A stretch of 64,000 nt of DNA from an uncultured Sulfitobacter sp. (GCA_947492925.1 CANLOQ010000003.1:434001-498000), one strand, 5' to 3'. Positions 1 to 9,698 are shown, counted from the first letter of the stretch. Numbers and translations are program-made. The notes: generated from the sequence alone by a model not told the origin.

Positions 1-1
1 T

Positions 2-199
2 CTTGCCCGCCGCGCGATCAGTGACAAAAATACGGGGCGCGCAATGGACTTACTGACACAATCCTTGAAGCAATCTTGGCAACCATTGTGGGAAGAACCC
101 CGCAAATCGCTCACCACCGTCGCCGCAGCGATGGTTTTGCGTTGGGCTGGTCCACTGGCGCTCGATGTGATGATGGCGCGCACAGGAGCAAAGGCATGA
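2..199 (+). CDS. 3' end of a truncated gene, possibly a glycosyltransferase
   Basis: An open frame enters from the left edge and ends in TGA at 197-199, giving 65 residues that finish in ALDVMMARTGAKA. The stop overlaps the ATG of the next gene as ATGA, so the two are translationally coupled. No catalytic motif lies in the visible part. Coupling to a GT4 glycosyltransferase suggests a sugar-transferase or polysaccharide gene, but that is inference from position only. Confidence 0.5.
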   Translation, partial: LARRAISDKNTGRAMDLLTQSLKQSWQPLWEEPRKSLTTVAAAMVLRWAGPLALDVMMARTGAKA

Positions 200-1188
200 A
201 ACAGCTTCCCAAAGTTTTGCACCTGATTGACGACACCACCGCTGGCGGCGTGATGCGGGTTCTTGATTTTCTGCGCACAGACGACAATCTGGCACAGACG
301 GCAAATCATGAGGTCAAGCCGGTAAAACGCGGCGCAATCATTAGCAATCTTGGTCCTGCCGATGTCATCGTCTCGCATCTTGCCGTGTCGTGGCGCAGCC
401 TGCCGTCGCTTATCGCCCTGCGCGCGACCCATCCCCGCACACCTTTGGTGCATGTGGAACACAGCTATACCGAAGGCTTTATGACCCACAACGTCCCCAG
501 CAGCCGCCGTTTCAAAGCCCTGCTCAAGCTGGCCTATTCGTTTTTTGATCGCATCGTTTCGGTCAGCAACGGCCAAGCGAATTGGATGGCGTCGAGCCGC
601 TTGGTCCATACAGACAAGCTGTCAACGATCCAGTCCTGCGTTGATCTAAGCGCTTTTCGTGCTTTGCCCGCGCCAACCGGCCCCGCGCGTGTTTTTGGCG
701 CCATCGGACGGCTGGATGATCAAAAAGGGTTTGATACGTTGATCAAGGCCTTCCGCCAGTGTTCTGATCCGGACATCCAGTTGCAAATCATTGGAGAAGG
801 GGCAGAAGAACCCGCGCTGAAAGCATTGGCGGGTAACGATACGCGCATCGTTTTTCGGGGCTTTCAGCCCGATCCTGTTGCGGCATTGACGGATGTTGAT
901 GTGGTTCTGATGCCTTCGCGTTGGGAAGCTTACGGTCTGGTCGCGGTGGAGGCACTGGCCGCCGGGCGCAGATTGTTGTGTCACAACATTGACGGTCTCA
1001 GCGATCATGCGCGGCATGGCGGTGTGATGATGGAAACGGCAAGCATCAAGGAACTGAGTGCATTGATCGCACGTGAGGCAAGTGGGCACAGTAAGACAAA
1101 AGAAAGCTCTATCGTGCGAACCACGCGGCACTTGGAAAATCAGTTTCGTGATTGCTGGCAGTTTATGTTGCGAGAGGTTGGCGTATAA
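196..1188 (+). CDS. Glycosyltransferase family 4 (group 1)
   Basis: This 330-residue protein should transfer a sugar from a nucleotide-sugar donor during surface glycan synthesis in the cytoplasm. The N-terminal half starts with a Rossmann strand (KVLHLIDDTTAGGV). The C-terminal half has the GT-B donor-site block: GRLDDQKGFDTLI, then MPSRWEAYGLVAVEALAAG, whose E-x7-E pattern is typical of GT4 enzymes. The frame is open further upstream, but ATG 196 is chosen because it forms an ATGA overlap with the preceding stop and starts directly at the first beta strand. Donor and acceptor cannot be told from sequence. The gene is followed by about 230 bases without a convincing feature. Confidence 0.8.
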   Translation: MKQLPKVLHLIDDTTAGGVMRVLDFLRTDDNLAQTANHEVKPVKRGAIISNLGPADVIVSHLAVSWRSLPSLIALRATHPRTPLVHVEHSYTEGFMTHNVPSSRRFKALLKLAYSFFDRIVSVSNGQANWMASSRLVHTDKLSTIQSCVDLSAFRALPAPTGPARVFGAIGRLDDQKGFDTLIKAFRQCSDPDIQLQIIGEGAEEPALKALAGNDTRIVFRGFQPDPVAALTDVDVVLMPSRWEAYGLVAVEALAAGRRLLCHNIDGLSDHARHGGVMMETASIKELSALIAREASGHSKTKESSIVRTTRHLENQFRDCWQFMLREVGV

Positions 1189-1417
1189 TTCGATTGTGGT
1201 TGGGTCAAATAGATATGCGCAAGTGACTGTTTTTGAGGGCTAGGGTCAGGACTCATAGCCAAAGAGCTCCTACCAACTGGAACGAGGGCAATCGCTCTTT
1301 CCTGACGTGAGTTTCTGAAACCCCGCATCGGTTTCCGGCGGATAAGCTACCCTCTCCACCAAATCTGTGTGCGGTTTCATCGACCAACCCAGACTCCACC
1401 GCACGGCGTGATGACCA

Positions 1418-2230
1418 TCAAGACCGCCGAAGCAGCTTTGCACGCAAACGGTAAAGCCAGACCCGCAATGTCAGCGGCTTTTTCAGGCGTCTGCCGTGCA
1501 ACTCCGCAACCCGTGATCCCTTCATTTGGCGTTTCTTCACCACGGTAGCGACAAGCCCACCCTGTTGATTGCCCGATTCACGATAACGGTGCAGTGAAGC
1601 AAAGAAAGTCATATTTGTGCGGCGCATCAGGGCTTTGTAATTATAGGCAAATGCCATGCCTTTATCGAGATATAGCATGTCTGTATCAAGCGACAGGTCA
1701 CGCGCGCTGAAGACCAGAGCCGAGCCGCGCCTGTGCAGGATGCGAAGGAACACCTCCAGATCGTCTTCGATGATGTTGCCCAGCACGTTCATGGCAAAAA
1801 ATATTGTATGGGGGCGGGCAAACTGACGGGCCATGCTGATCAAATCAGCTTCGTGAAATTCCAGATGCGGGTAGTCCGACATGGCGCGGGTCAGACGATG
1901 TCCGGCCAGGTCCGATCCAATCATGTCGAGATCTTCGGTGCGGCTGAGAAAATCCAGCATTCTGCCGTCACCGGAGCCGATCTCGACCAGATGCGTATAG
2001 CGGCCCGGGAATGTCTCGCGCAGGAATTGCATCTGCGCGACAAGCTCGCGCGCCTGCGCGTCCTTGCGCGGATCACGGTCCTTGACCTTTTCGGCAAAGT
2101 CGGAGTCCTTGCGCCATCTGTCGGCCAGCAACTGCTTTCTTGTGGTCAATGGAGCCTCCTGCGGTGCGCGGCCCTGCACCTTGTTGTCGCGCTTTTTGCT
2201 GCTCTGCAAAAGAAATGTGGGATCATGCAA
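1418..2230 (-). CDS. Class I SAM-dependent methyltransferase
   Basis: The 270-residue product has a clear SAM-binding motif I (LVEIGSGDGRMLDFL, about residues 81-95), then an acidic loop (DMIGSDLAG) and a motif II/III-like region (EADLIS). The first 60 residues are basic and polar and look like an extension. The C-terminus is strongly basic (RLRAKLLRRS). The substrate is unknown; the glycosyltransferase across the short gap suggests a sugar or glycan, which is weak inference. It ends convergently with the glycosyltransferase on the plus strand and starts 15 bases past the end of choV, in the same direction, so it could be read through from the choline operon. A shorter start inside the basic leader is possible. 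Confidence 0.7.
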   Translation of the reverse strand: MHDPTFLLQSSKKRDNKVQGRAPQEAPLTTRKQLLADRWRKDSDFAEKVKDRDPRKDAQARELVAQMQFLRETFPGRYTHLVEIGSGDGRMLDFLSRTEDLDMIGSDLAGHRLTRAMSDYPHLEFHEADLISMARQFARPHTIFFAMNVLGNIIEDDLEVFLRILHRRGSALVFSARDLSLDTDMLYLDKGMAFAYNYKALMRRTNMTFFASLHRYRESGNQQGGLVATVVKKRQMKGSRVAELHGRRLKKPLTLRVWLYRLRAKLLRRS

Positions 2231-2245
2231 TCCATGCCCCGGTGC

Positions 2246-3262
2246 CTATTGCCCAAGGCGCGCCACAATAGACTGTGCAGTCACTGCACCAACAGGAGCC
2301 CCCGCATCTGTCACCTGCAACGCATCCTCTGCCCCGCCCAAATGCTGCATCAAATCTGCAACCGGCGTTTCTGCGGCCACCTTGGGGGCGTTTGGGGCGA
2401 TGTCGGACGTCATGACATCGCGTGCTGTCAAAACGCCAAGCGGGTTCATGTTCGCCACAAAATCGGCCACATACTCAGACGCCGGGTTTGAGAAAATTTC
2501 ACGCGGGGTGCCCAATTGCACGATGCGCCCCCCCTCCATGATCGCGATGCGCCCGCCCAGCTTGAACGCTTCATCCAGATCGTGACTGACAAAAATAATC
2601 GTCCGTTGCAGGTCGCGCTGAAGATCAAGCAATTCGTCCTGCAAACGGGTGCGGATCAGCGGATCGAGCGCCGAAAAAGGTTCGTCCATAAGCAGGATGG
2701 GCGCGTTTGTCACAAATGCACGGGCAAGGCCCACGCGCTGTTGCATGCCCCCTGATAGTTCGCCCACTTTCCGGTCGGCCCAGTCGGCCAGCCCGACAAG
2801 GGCAAGCTGGTGATCGGCACGCTCAAGCCGCTCTTTCTTGGGGACATCGGATAGTTCCAGTGCCAGGGCCACGTTGTCACGCACGCTGCGCCACGGCAAA
2901 AGGCCAAATTGCTGAAACACCATCGACACACATTCGCGCCGCACACGGCGCAGATCAGGGGCCGAACACTGCTGCACATTGGCCGACCATGCACCGTCGT
3001 TCACCACCACATGTCCCCGCACAACCGGGTTCAATCCATTCACCGCGCGCAGCAGCGTTGACTTGCCCGATCCCGACAGCCCCATCAGAACAAGGATTTC
3101 GCCCTGCGCGACCTCAAGCGAGCAATCATGCACGCCCAGCACCTGCCCCGTCGCCGCCTCAATCTCGGAGCGGGACTGTCCTGCGTCCATCAGCGACAAG
3201 GCCGTTGCAGGGGCATCGCCAAAAACAATAGACACTTCGTGGAATTCGACAGCATTCGTCAT
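2246..3262 (-). CDS. choV: Choline/betaine ABC transporter ATP-binding protein ChoV
   Basis: ATPase subunit (338 residues) of a quaternary-amine ABC importer. Walker A is GLSGSGKST (about residues 60-68), the signature is LSGGMQQRVGLARA, Walker B is ILLMDEPFSALDP, and the switch histidine lies in IFVSHDLDEA. The N-terminal ~45 residues before the ATPase core and the C-terminal ~60 residues with a CBS-like remnant are typical of the ProV/ChoV/OpuAA group. Its ATG overlaps the choW stop by four bases, and order and strand match choX-choW-choV of Rhizobium-type choline uptake systems. A general glycine-betaine role cannot be excluded from the ATPase alone; the choline call rests on choX. Confidence 0.88.
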   Translation of the reverse strand: MTNAVEFHEVSIVFGDAPATALSLMDAGQSRSEIEAATGQVLGVHDCSLEVAQGEILVLMGLSGSGKSTLLRAVNGLNPVVRGHVVVNDGAWSANVQQCSAPDLRRVRRECVSMVFQQFGLLPWRSVRDNVALALELSDVPKKERLERADHQLALVGLADWADRKVGELSGGMQQRVGLARAFVTNAPILLMDEPFSALDPLIRTRLQDELLDLQRDLQRTIIFVSHDLDEAFKLGGRIAIMEGGRIVQLGTPREIFSNPASEYVADFVANMNPLGVLTARDVMTSDIAPNAPKVAAETPVADLMQHLGGAEDALQVTDAGAPVGAVTAQSIVARLGQ

Positions 3263-4092
3263 TTGCTCCCCACCCGCAGCATCCGGTCAAGCATAATGGC
3301 AACCACGACAATGATCAGACCGCTTTCAAATCCCAGTCCGGTGTTGACCGAATTCAGCGCGCGCACCACAGGCACGCCCAGCCCGTCCGCACCCACAAGT
3401 GCGGCGATCACCACCATCGACAGCGACAGCATGATCGTCTGGTTCAGCCCTGTCATGATCTGCGGCAAAGCATAGGGCAGTTCGATCTTCCACAGGGTCT
3501 GGCTGGGTTTCGCGCCAAAGGCTTCCGCGGCCTCAAGCAACGCTTTCGGCGTGGAGGAGATGCCAAGCTGTGTCAGCCGGATTGGTGCGGGCAGCACGAA
3601 TATGACCGTGGCGATAAGGCCCGGCACCATACCGATGCCGAAAAACACAATGGCCGGAATGAGATAAACAAAAGTGGGCAGCGTCTGCATCAGGTCCAGC
3701 ACGGGCCGCATCAGGCGGTAGAGGCGCGGCCTGTGCGCGGCTGCGATGCCGATGGGCACGCCCACTCCCATGCATACCACACAGGCCGACAGAACCAGAG
3801 TGAGGCTTTCGGTCGTTTCCTCCCAATAATCCTGATTGAGGATGAACAGAAATCCGATGGTGATAAACACCGGTGTTTTCCAGGTACGCTGGATCACCCA
3901 GGTCAATGCGGCAAAGCCCGCGATAATGATCAAAGGATGCGGCGTTTGCAGAACCCAGAGGATCACGTCAATCAGCCATTCCATCGCCAGCGCCAGCCCA
4001 TCAAAAAACCAGCCGCCATTGATCTGAAGCCATTCAAAGGCCGACTCAGCGATATCATCGATCGGTATCTTGTTTTCGGTGAGCCATTCCAT
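3259..4092 (-). CDS. choW: Choline ABC transporter permease ChoW
   Basis: Inner-membrane permease of 277 residues with about six hydrophobic segments. The coupling-loop motif for the ATPase is EAAEAFGAKPSQTLWKIELP, the EAA motif of binding-protein-dependent permeases, followed by MTGLNQTIMLSLSMVVIAALVGADGLG, a block conserved in ProW/ChoW/OpuAB. The start is preceded by a GGG-rich ribosome-binding region. The gene lies between choX upstream and choV downstream (4-base overlap). A GC-rich hairpin separates it from choX, so it is probably translated from a less abundant message than the binding protein. Confidence 0.88.
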   Translation of the reverse strand: MEWLTENKIPIDDIAESAFEWLQINGGWFFDGLALAMEWLIDVILWVLQTPHPLIIIAGFAALTWVIQRTWKTPVFITIGFLFILNQDYWEETTESLTLVLSACVVCMGVGVPIGIAAAHRPRLYRLMRPVLDLMQTLPTFVYLIPAIVFFGIGMVPGLIATVIFVLPAPIRLTQLGISSTPKALLEAAEAFGAKPSQTLWKIELPYALPQIMTGLNQTIMLSLSMVVIAALVGADGLGVPVVRALNSVNTGLGFESGLIIVVVAIMLDRMLRVGSK

Positions 4093-4118
4093 GCCCGGAC
4101 ACTTCCCCCAATAGAACG

Positions 4119-4143
4119 GCCCGCCCCCGTATCAGAGGCGGGC
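4119..4143 (-). terminator. GC-rich hairpin between choX and choW
   Basis: A perfect 7-base inverted repeat, GCCCGCC at 4119-4125 and GGCGGGC at 4137-4143, lies in the gap after the choX stop and before choW. No run of T follows on the transcribed strand, so it is more likely an attenuator or an mRNA-stabilising 3' stem for choX than a full terminator. Such stems are common after binding-protein genes. Confidence 0.5.
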
Positions 4144-4165
4144 TAAATCAGCGCAGTTGCTCCGC

Positions 4166-5086
4166 TTATTTCAGCGTTGCCGCCGCCGCCATCGCATCAC
4201 CGCCGTCCTGCGTGGTGACACCATCCAGCCAGCTGTTCAGGACATCGGGGTTGGCCTTGATCCATGCGGCTGCGGCATCTTCGGGAGCTTCACCGTCATT
4301 CAGGATTGCACCCATGATCTCGTTTTCCATTGCCAGCGTGAACTCCATGTTTGCCAGCAAGGCACCGACATTGGGACATTCCGCAGAGAACCCCGCACGG
4401 GTGTTGGTATAGACCGTGGCCCCACCCAGATCAGGACCAAAGAAATCATCGCCACCCTCAAGGTAGGTCAAATCAAAATTGGCGTTCATGGGATGCGGCT
4501 CCCAGCCCAGAAAAACAATCGGCTCGTCCTTGCGGGTCAGGCGTTGCACCTGCGCCAGCATCCCCTGTTCAGAAGACTCGACCACTTCGAAATCGCTCAG
4601 GCCAAACGCATCACCGTCAATCATGCTCTGGATCAGGCGGTTGCCGTCGTTGCCGGGCTCAATGCCGTAGATTTTGCCGTCCAGTGCGTCGGCCTTGGCG
4701 GCGATTGCGTCAAAGCTGGTGATCCCCATATCGGCGGCTACCTTGTTCACGGCCAGCGTATACTTCGCCCCTTGCAGGTTGGCCCGCACGGTCTCTACGG
4801 TGCCCGCCTCGCGGTAGGGGGCGATATCGGCCTCCATTGTGGGCATCCAATTGCCCAGAAAAACGTCGATGTCCCCTGCAGCCATAGAGGTATAGGTCAC
4901 TGGCACCGACAGGATCTTGGTCTCGGTCTCATAGCCCAGCGCGTCCAGCACGACAGACGCCGCTGCGGTGGTCGCGGTGATGTCAGTCCAGCCAACATCA
5001 GAGAATGTCACTTTTTCACATCCGGCAGCGGCAACGGATGTGGCGATGCCAAGGGCGATTGCGGTGCTGGCAAGAAGGCGTTTCAT
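4166..5086 (-). CDS. choX: Choline ABC transporter substrate-binding protein ChoX
   Basis: Periplasmic binding protein of 306 residues, first gene of the choXWV operon. The N-terminus is a classical signal peptide (MKRLLASTAIALGIATSVAAA) cleaved before GCEKV. The mature part shows blocks of the ChoX/ProX family: FSDVGWTDI, FLGNWMPTM and FLGWEPHPMN. Tryptophans in these blocks are expected to build the aromatic box that holds the quaternary ammonium. The WEPHPMN block favours choline/betaine uptake over amino-acid uptake. The roughly 200 bases upstream, shared with the divergent regulator gene, would hold both promoters; no BetI-type operator is evident. Confidence 0.87.
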   Translation of the reverse strand: MKRLLASTAIALGIATSVAAAGCEKVTFSDVGWTDITATTAAASVVLDALGYETETKILSVPVTYTSMAAGDIDVFLGNWMPTMEADIAPYREAGTVETVRANLQGAKYTLAVNKVAADMGITSFDAIAAKADALDGKIYGIEPGNDGNRLIQSMIDGDAFGLSDFEVVESSEQGMLAQVQRLTRKDEPIVFLGWEPHPMNANFDLTYLEGGDDFFGPDLGGATVYTNTRAGFSAECPNVGALLANMEFTLAMENEIMGAILNDGEAPEDAAAAWIKANPDVLNSWLDGVTTQDGGDAMAAAATLK

Positions 5087-5283
5087 GAAAGATCTCCCGG
5101 TTTTTCTGAATGATTATATGCCGCATTAAGCAATCAAGCCGTGAGGGTTTGCAACCTTAATCCCGACGACACTCTGACCCCTGCCCTCCAGGTATTTGTG
5201 CGCTGGCGCGCGCGGCAGCCTTTGGCCAGGCCGCCGTGTATTTAAATTGCCGCCGAAAACCGCTACGCTGTGCCCGCGAACAG

Positions 5284-6045
5284 ATGAAAGATATGCCAAT
5301 GGCCTTACGTCACCCCGCAACGTCCTTCACAACCTGTGCCGTGTGCAACATTCGCCACCGCGCGGTCTGTGCGACCTGCAACGCCAAAGAACTGATGCGG
5401 CTGGAGGACATGAAATACTATCGCACGTTCGATGCCGGACAGGCGATCATGTACGAAGGCGACGAAATGCAGTTCGTTGGCTCTGTCGTGACCGGTGTGG
5501 CAAAGCTCTCGCGCACGTTGCCCGATGGTCGTATCCAGATGCTGGGGCTGCTTTTGCCATCGGATTTCATCGGAAGGCCCGGACGCGCGCGGGTGGCTTA
5601 TGACGTGACAGCCCTGCAAAAGGTGACTTTGTGCTGCTTTCGCCGCAAACCGTTCGAGACGCTGGTGGCTGATACACCGCATATCGGACAGCGTTTACTG
5701 GCGATGTCGCTGGATGAACTGGATGTGGCGCGCAACTGGATGCTCTTGTTGGGGCGCAAGACAGCGCGCGAGAAAATCGCCTGTCTGATGGCGATGGTCG
5801 CCCGCCGCACATCCGCGCTGGAACCCGCCGCGCCCAAAAACGGCATCACCTTTGAGATGCCGCTGTCGCGGGAAGCTATGGGCGAATACCTTGGGTTGAC
5901 CATCGAAACGGTCAGCCGCCAGATTACCGCACTGCGCAAGGACGACATCATCGTGCTGGCGGACCAGCGGCAGATTACCATCCCCAATATGGACCGCCTG
6001 AATGCCGAAACCGGCGATGACATCGGGGCCGCCAGCGCGCCCTGA
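5284..6045 (+). CDS. fnrL: FnrL-type oxygen-sensing transcriptional regulator (Crp/Fnr family)
   Basis: A 253-residue regulator expected to bind a [4Fe-4S] cluster and activate micro-oxic genes. The N-terminus carries TTCAVCNIRHRAVCATC, the cysteine cluster with the NIRHRAVC block typical of alphaproteobacterial FnrL; a further Cys pair (TLCCFRR) sits mid-protein where the fourth ligand is expected. The cNMP-like beta-roll includes GLLLPSDFIGRPGR. The recognition helix has ETVSR, the residues that read the TTGAT half-site. Two exact or near-exact FNR boxes lie within 5 kb, before ccoN and ccoG, so these are its likely targets. ATG 5284 is preferred to the longer frame starting at 5236; ATG 5293 is an alternative. 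Confidence 0.88.
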   Translation: MKDMPMALRHPATSFTTCAVCNIRHRAVCATCNAKELMRLEDMKYYRTFDAGQAIMYEGDEMQFVGSVVTGVAKLSRTLPDGRIQMLGLLLPSDFIGRPGRARVAYDVTALQKVTLCCFRRKPFETLVADTPHIGQRLLAMSLDELDVARNWMLLLGRKTAREKIACLMAMVARRTSALEPAAPKNGITFEMPLSREAMGEYLGLTIETVSRQITALRKDDIIVLADQRQITIPNMDRLNAETGDDIGAASAP

Positions 6046-6066
6046 TTGCGCGCTGACAAGGTTGCT

Positions 6067-6906
6067 TTAGTGCGCCATCAACACAGGCAGGGACGCATCG
6101 CGGATCATGTCCCGGGTGGTGCCGCCAAAGATCGCCTCGCGCAGGCGCGAGTGGCCATAGGCCCCCATCACGATCATCTCGCATCCCAGTTCCTCGGCGT
6201 GACGGTGCAACGTGGCGGCGACGCTTTCGTCAGTGCGGTTGCACACCGAAACTTCAGTTTTGACACCGTGACGCGCAAGATACTGTGCAAAGGCACCGCC
6301 GGGGTCTGATCTGTCTTTTGCGTCCTTGGGCGGATCGACCAGCACCACATGAACTTGTGGGGTGCTGACCAGCAAAGGCATGGCCTGACGCGCGGCGCGC
6401 AGGGCCGCATCGCTTTCGTCCCAGCACACCATGATGTTTGAAGCGGGTGCCGATATGGCGCTGCCCGATGGGAGCAAAAGCAGTGGATTGCCGGAATGAA
6501 ACAATACCGTTTCAGCCAGCGCGCGTGCTTCCTCTGCCCCGGCACTGTCATGGCCGCGCTCAAGGATCACCAGATCGCTGAACCGTGTATGCCGGGTGAT
6601 TTCACTGACGCTGCCAGAGGCGGCGGAACTGACCGGGTCCACATGCCAGCGGATGTCCTCTTCCCGCAACTGCGCGCTGGCCAGATCACCCAGTTCTTTC
6701 GCTTTCGCAAGGCTTGCGTGCACATCAACTCCTGTGGGCATCGCATCAAGCGAGGTTTGCACCACTCCCCATTGATCCAGCCCCGCCGCCAATGCCAGCA
6801 CATGAAGATGCGCGTCGTTGGCGCGCGCAAATGCGGTGGCCGCGCGCAGGTGGCTGGCAGCGGTTTCGGGGTTTGTGAGGATCGTTGTTACCGTCTGAAT
6901 GGACAT
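6067..6906 (-). CDS. Universal stress protein, two UspA domains in tandem
   Basis: The 279-residue protein contains two Usp folds. The first half starts SIQTVTTILTNPETA with FARANDAHLHVLAL. The second half (ASNIMVCWDESDAALRAARQAMPLL onward) ends with the nucleotide-binding motif MIVMGAYGHSRLREAIFGG-T-R, matching the G-x2-G-x9-G(S/T) ATP-binding loop; the first half lacks a clean copy. Usp proteins of this kind are commonly part of FNR regulons. It is transcribed away from ccoN, and the FNR box at 6997-7010 lies about 90 bases upstream of its start, so shared divergent control is plausible. Confidence 0.82.
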   Translation of the reverse strand: MSIQTVTTILTNPETAASHLRAATAFARANDAHLHVLALAAGLDQWGVVQTSLDAMPTGVDVHASLAKAKELGDLASAQLREEDIRWHVDPVSSAASGSVSEITRHTRFSDLVILERGHDSAGAEEARALAETVLFHSGNPLLLLPSGSAISAPASNIMVCWDESDAALRAARQAMPLLVSTPQVHVVLVDPPKDAKDRSDPGGAFAQYLARHGVKTEVSVCNRTDESVAATLHRHAEELGCEMIVMGAYGHSRLREAIFGGTTRDMIRDASLPVLMAH

Positions 6907-6996
6907 GGGTTCGCTCCTTTTGAGGCTCTGGCGGCAGTCTGCCCGTGTCCGGCCCCTTGCGTCTTTGACCTATGCCAAACCCGCAACGCCATTCTC

Positions 6997-7010
6997 TTGA
7001 TTCAGATCAA
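6997..7010. promoter_or_regulatory. FNR box upstream of ccoN
   Basis: TTGAT-TCAG-ATCAA at these positions is a perfect match to the FNR/FnrL consensus TTGAT-N4-ATCAA. Its centre is about 100 bases before the ccoN ATG at 7104. With class II spacing (-41.5) transcription would start near 7045. It also lies about 91 bases from the start of the divergent stress-protein gene. Its position inside the longer open frame supports the internal ccoN start. Confidence 0.85.
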
Positions 7011-7103
7011 GGACCGGACCGTTCGAAGCTGGGACAAGCCCCTATGCGAACGGAACACCCGCCTGCCGATGATTCTGGCTTGGGTGAAAGAAGGGACTGC
7101 AAA

Positions 7104-8708
7104 ATGACGTCTGACTATTTCAAATTAATCGCGCTGGCGGGGATAACCCTGATGGCCGCGCTTGCGGCAAGCTGGGGCCGTGATCTGGCCTATCAGGTCC
7201 ACGCGGTGCTGATCATGGGCATCGCTGCCGTGATGTTTATCTGGGTACTGCGCAACACCGATGAACCGCCCCGCCCGATGGTGGATGCCAACGGCTATAT
7301 GGACGATGTTGTCCGGGCGGGCGTGATCGCCACGGCGTTCTGGGGCATCGTGGGATTTCTGGCCGGAACCTATATCGCGTTCCAGCTTGCTTTTCCGGCG
7401 CTCAACTTCGACTGGGCCCAACCCTACGCAAACTTTGGACGGCTGCGCCCCATTCACACCTCTGCGGTGATTTTTGCGTTCGGGGGAAATGCCCTGATCA
7501 TGTCTTCCTTCTATATCGTTCAGCGCACCTGCGGCACCCGGCTTTGGGGCGGCAACCTGCGGTGGTTCGTGTTCTGGGGGTACCAGCTTTTCATCGTGCT
7601 GGCTGCAACCGGCTATCTGCTGGGGGCGACCCAATCCAAGGAATACGCAGAGCCCGAGTGGTATATCGACATCTGGCTCACGATCGTCTGGGTTGCATTT
7701 CTGGTCATCTATATGGGCACGCTGATCAAGCGTAAGGAAAAGCACATATACGTGGCGAACTGGTTCCTGTTGTCCTTCATCATCACCACGGCCATGCTGC
7801 ATCTGGTCAACAACATCTCGATCCCGGTCAGCATCTGGGGGTCCAAATCCGTTCAGATATTCTCGGGCGTGCAGGATGCCATGACGCAGTGGTGGTACGG
7901 CCACAACGCGGTGGGCTTTTTCCTGACCGCCGGCTTTCTGGGAATGATGTATTATTTTGTGCCCAAGCAGGCCGAACGTCCGGTCTTCAGCTACAAACTG
8001 TCGATCATTCACTTCTGGGCGCTGATCTTTTTGTACATCTGGGCAGGTCCCCACCACCTGCACTACACCGCCCTGCCCGACTGGGCGGCGACGCTGGGGA
8101 TGGTGTTCTCGATCATTCTGTGGATGCCAAGCTGGGGCGGTATGATCAACGGTCTGATGACGCTTAATGGCGCGTGGGACAAGCTGCGCACCGATCCGAT
8201 CATCCGCATGATGGTGATCAGCCTCGCCTTCTACGGCATGTCGACCTTCGAAGGGCCGATGATGTCGATCCGCGCGGTCAACTCTTTGTCGCACTATACC
8301 GACTGGACCATCGGTCACGTCCACTCAGGCGCTCTGGGATGGAACGGCATGATCACATTCGCCGCGTTGTATTTCCTGACACCTAAACTCTGGGGGCGTG
8401 CGCAGATGTACTCCATGTCCGCGATCAACTGGCACTTCTGGTTGGCCACCATCGGCATCGTTCTCTACGCCGCCTCCATGTGGGTCACTGGGATCATGGA
8501 AGGCCTGATGTGGCGCGAAGTCGACAGCCAGGGTTTCCTCGTCAACTCCTTTGCCGACACCGTGGCTGCGAAGTTTCCAATGTACATCGTGCGCGGTCTG
8601 GGCGGGGTCATGTACCTGACCGGTGCGCTGATCATGGTGTGGAACATGTGGATGACCATCCGTGGCGGTGCGCGTGTCATCGCTCCGGTCGGCGTTCCGG
8701 CTGAGTAA
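7104..8708 (+). CDS. ccoN: cbb3-type cytochrome c oxidase subunit I (CcoN)
   Basis: Catalytic subunit of the high-affinity terminal oxidase, 534 residues, integral to the inner membrane with many helices. It carries the expected histidine-rich blocks for two haems b and Cu[54 protein letters not shown] and [12 protein letters not shown]. An open frame extends back to 6972, but that would place the FNR box inside the gene. ATG 7104, preceded by GAAAGAAGGG, begins with [13 protein letters not shown], the usual start of this subunit. It heads a four-gene oxidase operon; ccoO follows after 9 bases. Confidence 0.95.
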   Translation: MTSDYFKLIALAGITLMAALAASWGRDLAYQVHAVLIMGIAAVMFIWVLRNTDEPPRPMVDANGYMDDVVRAGVIATAFWGIVGFLAGTYIAFQLAFPALNFDWAQPYANFGRLRPIHTSAVIFAFGGNALIMSSFYIVQRTCGTRLWGGNLRWFVFWGYQLFIVLAATGYLLGATQSKEYAEPEWYIDIWLTIVWVAFLVIYMGTLIKRKEKHIYVANWFLLSFIITTAMLHLVNNISIPVSIWGSKSVQIFSGVQDAMTQWWYGHNAVGFFLTAGFLGMMYYFVPKQAERPVFSYKLSIIHFWALIFLYIWAGPHHLHYTALPDWAATLGMVFSIILWMPSWGGMINGLMTLNGAWDKLRTDPIIRMMVISLAFYGMSTFEGPMMSIRAVNSLSHYTDWTIGHVHSGALGWNGMITFAALYFLTPKLWGRAQMYSMSAINWHFWLATIGIVLYAASMWVTGIMEGLMWREVDSQGFLVNSFADTVAAKFPMYIVRGLGGVMYLTGALIMVWNMWMTIRGGARVIAPVGVPAE

Positions 8709-8717
8709 GGAAAAGAT

Positions 8718-9476
8718 ATGTCTGATACACCAAACAACCCGTCCACCAAGGGCATCCTTGGCAAACACGGCATCATCGAACGCTCGGCAACGCTGCTGAT
8801 GGTGCTGTCGCTGCTGGTCGTCACCATCGGTGGTGTCGTTGAGATCGCCCCGCTTTTCTACCTTGAGAACACAATCGAGGATGTTGAGGGGATGCGGCCC
8901 TACACGCCGCTGGAACTGACCGGGCGTGACGTCTATGTCCGCGAGGGCTGCTATGTCTGTCACTCACAGATGATCCGCCCGATGCGCGACGAGGTGGACC
9001 GCTATGGCCACTACTCGCTCGCGGCAGAAAGCATGTATGACCACCCCCACCAGTGGGGTTCCAAACGCACAGGGCCTGACGTGGCGCGCGTGGGTGGTCG
9101 CTATTCAGACGGATGGCACGTGGATCACCTGATGGATCCGCAGTCCGTGGTGCCTGAATCAATCATGCCCAAATATGCCTTTCTTGCCTCTACCCGCATT
9201 GACGGCGCGCATGTGGAGGACCTTGTCCGCACCCACAGGCTTGTGGGGGTGCCTTACAGCGATGAGATGGTCGAAAACGCGCGGCTGGATTTCCGGGCGC
9301 AGGCCGATCCTGACAGCGATTTTGACGGTCTGCTGGAACGCTATGGCGACACTGCGTTGGTGCGCAATTTCGACGGCCAGCCCGAATTGACCGAGATGGA
9401 TGCGCTCATCGCTTATCTGCAGATGCTGGGCACACTGGTCGATTTCACGACCTTCACGCCTGACGCAAGCCGCTAG
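8718..9476 (+). CDS. ccoO: cbb3-type oxidase subunit II, monohaem cytochrome c (CcoO)
   Basis: A 252-residue membrane-anchored cytochrome c that passes electrons to CcoN. An uncleaved N-terminal helix ([20 protein letters not shown]) anchors it. The single haem-binding motif is CYVCH near residue 78, followed by [10 protein letters not shown], a signature of CcoO/FixO. The distal Met ligand is likely in the [13 protein letters not shown] segment, as in other CcoO proteins. Length is normal for the family. It is read with ccoN, and ccoQ starts 6 bases after its stop. Confidence 0.94.
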   Translation: MSDTPNNPSTKGILGKHGIIERSATLLMVLSLLVVTIGGVVEIAPLFYLENTIEDVEGMRPYTPLELTGRDVYVREGCYVCHSQMIRPMRDEVDRYGHYSLAAESMYDHPHQWGSKRTGPDVARVGGRYSDGWHVDHLMDPQSVVPESIMPKYAFLASTRIDGAHVEDLVRTHRLVGVPYSDEMVENARLDFRAQADPDSDFDGLLERYGDTALVRNFDGQPELTEMDALIAYLQMLGTLVDFTTFTPDASR

Positions 9477-9482
9477 GAGGAC

Positions 9483-9698
9483 ATGGCAATGGATACCTAT
9501 TCCCTGCTTCGGCAATTTGCAGACAGCTGGATGTTGCTGGCGATGACGCTGTTTTTTCTGGGTGTAATCGTCTGGGCGTTTCGCCCCGGCAGCCGGGCCA
9601 CGCACCGTGATGCGGGCGACATCCCCTTTCGCAATGAAACAACTGCGGCCCCCGACAGGGCCGCCACCGCAGACACCAGAAACGGAGGCGCGTCATGA
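9483..9698 (+). CDS. ccoQ: cbb3-type oxidase small subunit CcoQ
   Basis: A 71-residue protein with one transmembrane helix (SWMLLAMTLFFLGVIVWAF) followed by RPGS and a polar, charged tail, the standard layout of CcoQ, which stabilises the oxidase complex. AGGAGG just before ATG 9483 supports this start; a second in-frame ATG follows two codons later. Its stop overlaps the ccoP start as ATGA. It is called by position and topology, since sequence conservation in this subunit is low. Confidence 0.88.
   Translation: MAMDTYSLLRQFADSWMLLAMTLFFLGVIVWAFRPGSRATHRDAGDIPFRNETTAAPDRAATADTRNGGAS

Noticed and set aside
1189-1417. Possible insertion-sequence remnant in the gap after the first glycosyltransferase
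   Set aside because: No inverted terminal repeats, target duplication or transposase piece could be made out.
7125-8324. 399-codon minus-strand frame inside ccoN
   Set aside because: The His/Asp-rich translation is a mirror of membrane codons of ccoN, not a protein.
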